Source: Hyphomicrobiales bacterium
GTDB taxonomy: Bacteria; Pseudomonadota; Alphaproteobacteria; Rhizobiales; Rhizobiaceae
Assembly: GCA_900471605.1 (NCBI GenBank)
Contig: UCEY01000042.1
Location: 1-37,653, forward strand
Reading direction: 5' to 3'
DNA: 37,653 bases
Shown here: positions 35,685 to 37,653 of the stretch, piece by piece
Numbering within the stretch: the first letter of the stretch is position 1
Layout of the letters: each line of letters begins with the position of its first letter
The notes under the pieces: model-generated
Seen by the model: only the letters and a program-made list of their open reading frames with translations
Database searches by the model: none
What the model was told of the DNA's origin: nothing
Position numbers and translations under genes: made by a program

Positions 35685-36737
35685 ATGAACGGCATCGACG
35701 TCTTCGACGGGCACAATGATTCGGTTCAGTACATATCGGACTACAAACCCGGCGGCCGGGATTTCCTGGCCCGCTCCGAGGCGGGGCATCTCGATCTTCC
35801 CCGCGCAATCGAGGGGCGTCTCGTCGGCGGGCTGTTCGCCCTCTATGCCCATCCCGAGCGCAAGCCGGAAAACAACGTGACGCAGACCAGCGACGGATAC
35901 GAGGTCCGTTATGCGGAGGCCCTTGACGAAGGTTATGCCCGTCGGCTGATCGACGCCCAGCTTGATGCGATGAACCGATTGATCCGGCGCTCGGACGGCC
36001 GCATGCGGCTCGCCACCGGCGTCGATGAAATCAACGCCGCCCGGGCCGCTTCCGCCTTGGCCGTCGTGCTTCACATGGAGGGAGCAGAAGCGATCGGCCC
36101 CGGTCTCGACTATCTCCACACCCTTCACGCAGCAGGCCTGCGTTCTCTAGGCCCGGTCTGGAGCCGCCCGAACATCTTCGGTTACGGCGTTCGCTTCGCC
36201 TATCCGAGATCGCCCGACACGGGCCCCGGACTGACCGATGCCGGCCGGGATCTCGTCAGGACCTGCAATACGCTGGGTATCATGATCGACCTCGCGCATC
36301 TGAACGAGCGCGGCTTCTGGGACGTGGCAGCCTTGAGCACCGCCCCGCTCGTCGCCACCCATGCCTGCGCCCATGCCATATGCCCCTCGACCCGCAACCT
36401 CACCGACCGGCAGCTCGACGCCATTCGCGATACGGACGGCGTCATCGGCTTCAACCTCGCAGTCTACGACATCCGCGCCGATGCGCATCTCGATGCCGAT
36501 ACGCCGCTCGACCTCGTCGTCCGCCACATCGAATATCTCGTCAACCGCGTGGGAGCCGATAGAGTAGCCCTGGGATCGGACTTCGACGGCACCGTCGTGC
36601 CCCGCGAGATCAGGGATGCCAGCGGCCTTCCCCGCCTCTTCGAAGTCATGCGCAAGGCCGGATTTGACGAACCGGCCTTGAAGAAATTCGCCTTCGAAAA
36701 CTGGCTCCGCGTCTTCGGCCTGACTTGGCGGTCCTGA
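35685..36737 (+). CDS. Membrane-dipeptidase-type metallopeptidase (M19)
   Basis: A 350-residue renal-dipeptidase family zinc enzyme. Metal residues: H10 and D12 in FDGHNDSVQ, the bridging Glu in VVLHMEGAEAIG, His in IDLAHLNERGFWD and His in PLVATHACAHAICPSTRNLTD; VALGSDFDGT near the end is characteristic. There is no signal peptide, so unlike the mammalian enzyme it is probably cytoplasmic. Members cleave dipeptides, sometimes D-configured or beta-lactam-like. GGAGG lies ten bases before the ATG. It stands apart from the helicase by about 138 bp, which holds no recognisable gene. Confidence 0.92.
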   Translation: MNGIDVFDGHNDSVQYISDYKPGGRDFLARSEAGHLDLPRAIEGRLVGGLFALYAHPERKPENNVTQTSDGYEVRYAEALDEGYARRLIDAQLDAMNRLIRRSDGRMRLATGVDEINAARAASALAVVLHMEGAEAIGPGLDYLHTLHAAGLRSLGPVWSRPNIFGYGVRFAYPRSPDTGPGLTDAGRDLVRTCNTLGIMIDLAHLNERGFWDVAALSTAPLVATHACAHAICPSTRNLTDRQLDAIRDTDGVIGFNLAVYDIRADAHLDADTPLDLVVRHIEYLVNRVGADRVALGSDFDGTVVPREIRDASGLPRLFEVMRKAGFDEPALKKFAFENWLRVFGLTWRS

Positions 36738-36869
36738 CCGGAGAAGACGGCCAAACGGCCGTTCTGCAATGGATTTATCCCGGCTTGTCCCCTCGCCTGT
36801 CGCATTGACTTCGCCCGGGCCGGGTGGGAAACAACCGACATCATTCGGGTATCCAGGGAGGGGATCGAG

Positions 36870-37580
36870 ATGACCAGCCGCAAGATCGTTCTTGTGCAGG
36901 GCGCCTGGGGTTCGAGCGCGAGCTGGACGCCGGTCGCTGATATTCTGCGCGGCATGGGCCATCAGGTCTTCGTGCCGAGCCTCACCGGGCTCGGCGAACG
37001 CACCCATCTCTTTTCCGGAGCGATCAACCTCGACACCCATATCGCCGATGTCTGCGGCCTGATCGAAGCCGAAGGCCTGGAGGAATTCGATCTCGTCGGC
37101 CATTCCTATGGCGGCATGGTGATAACCGGCGTCGCCGACCGCTTCGCGCCCCGCATCCGCACGCTCATCTATCTCGACGCCTTCCTGCCGGAAGACGGCC
37201 AGTCGGCGCTCGATCTGCTTGGTCCCGAAGTCGCGATGGCCAACCTTGCCATGGCCGGCGAACATGGCGGCGTCGCGGTACCGCCTCCGGCCCGCCACGC
37301 CACCCGCGTGCCGGAACATCTGCGCCATTACATGACCAGCCGCTCGCCGCATCCCTTCGCCTCGATGATCCAGAAGATCAGGCTGACCGGCGCCTACCGG
37401 AAAATCGCGAAAAGGCTCTACGTCTCGGCCAATATCGACCAGTCGAAAATCTTTTCCGGCATCTACGCCAAGGTCGACGCCGATCCGTCCTGGGCATCCA
37501 TGGAGGTGCCGAGCGGCCACATGCTGCAGCTCGAAATGCCGGAAGAGATCGCTCGCATCATCGCTGACTTCATCGGCTGA
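36870..37580 (+). CDS. Alpha/beta-hydrolase esterase (methylesterase/EstC-like)
   Basis: A 236-residue hydrolase with no signal peptide. It begins KIVLVQGAWGSSASWTPVAD with the oxyanion-hole GAWGSS, has PSLTGLGERTH, the nucleophile elbow LVGHSYGGMV (Ser 79) and the terminal His in VPSGHMLQLEMPEE (about 217). The pattern is that of the small esterases related to plant methylesterases and hydroxynitrile lyases (Abhydrolase_6 type); substrate unknown. A strong ribosome site (GGGAGGGG) precedes the ATG. The following 73 bp to the window end contain no identifiable feature. Confidence 0.88.
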   Translation: MTSRKIVLVQGAWGSSASWTPVADILRGMGHQVFVPSLTGLGERTHLFSGAINLDTHIADVCGLIEAEGLEEFDLVGHSYGGMVITGVADRFAPRIRTLIYLDAFLPEDGQSALDLLGPEVAMANLAMAGEHGGVAVPPPARHATRVPEHLRHYMTSRSPHPFASMIQKIRLTGAYRKIAKRLYVSANIDQSKIFSGIYAKVDADPSWASMEVPSGHMLQLEMPEEIARIIADFIG

Positions 37581-37653
37581 GACGGCAGCCGGCCACTCTT
37601 GTCGGCGATCACCCGTGCCGCTCAGAGAAGGTCCCGCCAGCCCCTACCGGCTC

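Noticed and set aside
36750..36770. ACGGCC/GGCCGT hairpin after the dipeptidase gene
   Set aside because: Six base pairs in GC-rich DNA with no T-tract; could be chance.

Overview
The window is high-GC chromosomal DNA of an alphaproteobacterium, almost certainly a member of the Rhizobiaceae (Rhizobium/Agrobacterium/Neorhizobium type). Reasons: the protein sequences (CpdR, QmcA/NfeD, an MltB-like transglycosylase, a BBP2-type outer-membrane barrel, a large gltB), an MmgR/suhB-like small RNA with its CCUCCC core, a GGAAC-N17-CGTT stress promoter, and a ROSE-like leader on an Hsp20 gene. No transposase, prophage, integrase or CRISPR array was seen. This is mostly core genome, with interest concentrated in regulatory DNA and a few divergent proteins.

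Layout. 1-4.9 kb: end of a LysM protein, ferrochelatase, an MBL-fold hydrolase, queC, and a qmcA-nfeD membrane-quality operon. 4.9-12.2 kb: envelope genes. These are arabinose-5-phosphate isomerase, an outer-membrane barrel, an odd ornithine-carbamoyltransferase-like protein, galU, a lytic transglycosylase and an SGNH-fold protein lacking its catalytic Ser and His. 12.3-18.9 kb: the glutamate synthase operon gltB - ybjQ-like - gltD, read leftward, with a 27-bp perfect palindrome upstream. 19.3-22.6 kb: threonine aldolase, a REP-like repeat, and a divergent LysR regulator/SBF-type transporter pair. 22.6-24.7 kb: a DUF4160/DUF2442 gene pair, an Hsp20 gene with RpoH-type promoter and RNA thermometer, a candidate orphan sRNA, and a YCII protein.

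24.8-29.5 kb: a lysophospholipase-like hydrolase, histidinol phosphatase (IMPase family), an MmgR/suhB-like sRNA, N-formylglutamate amidohydrolase, the cell-cycle regulator CpdR, tRNA-Val(GAC), a small zinc-ribbon protein and a DUF1328 membrane peptide under a general-stress promoter. 29.5-33.2 kb: an FbpABC-type ferric-iron ABC importer read leftward, with a TTG start on fbpA and a 13-bp hairpin between fbpA and fbpB. 33.4-37.6 kb: a UvrD/Rep-type helicase, an M19 dipeptidase and an alpha/beta-hydrolase esterase.

No large undescribed multi-gene system is visible. The best leads are the orphan sRNA candidate near 24.1 kb, the carbamoyltransferase-like protein with a rewritten phosphate loop, the YbjQ-like gene inside gltBD, and the palindromic operator ahead of gltB. 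All coordinates and motifs were read by eye; family names rest on recognised motifs, not on searches.
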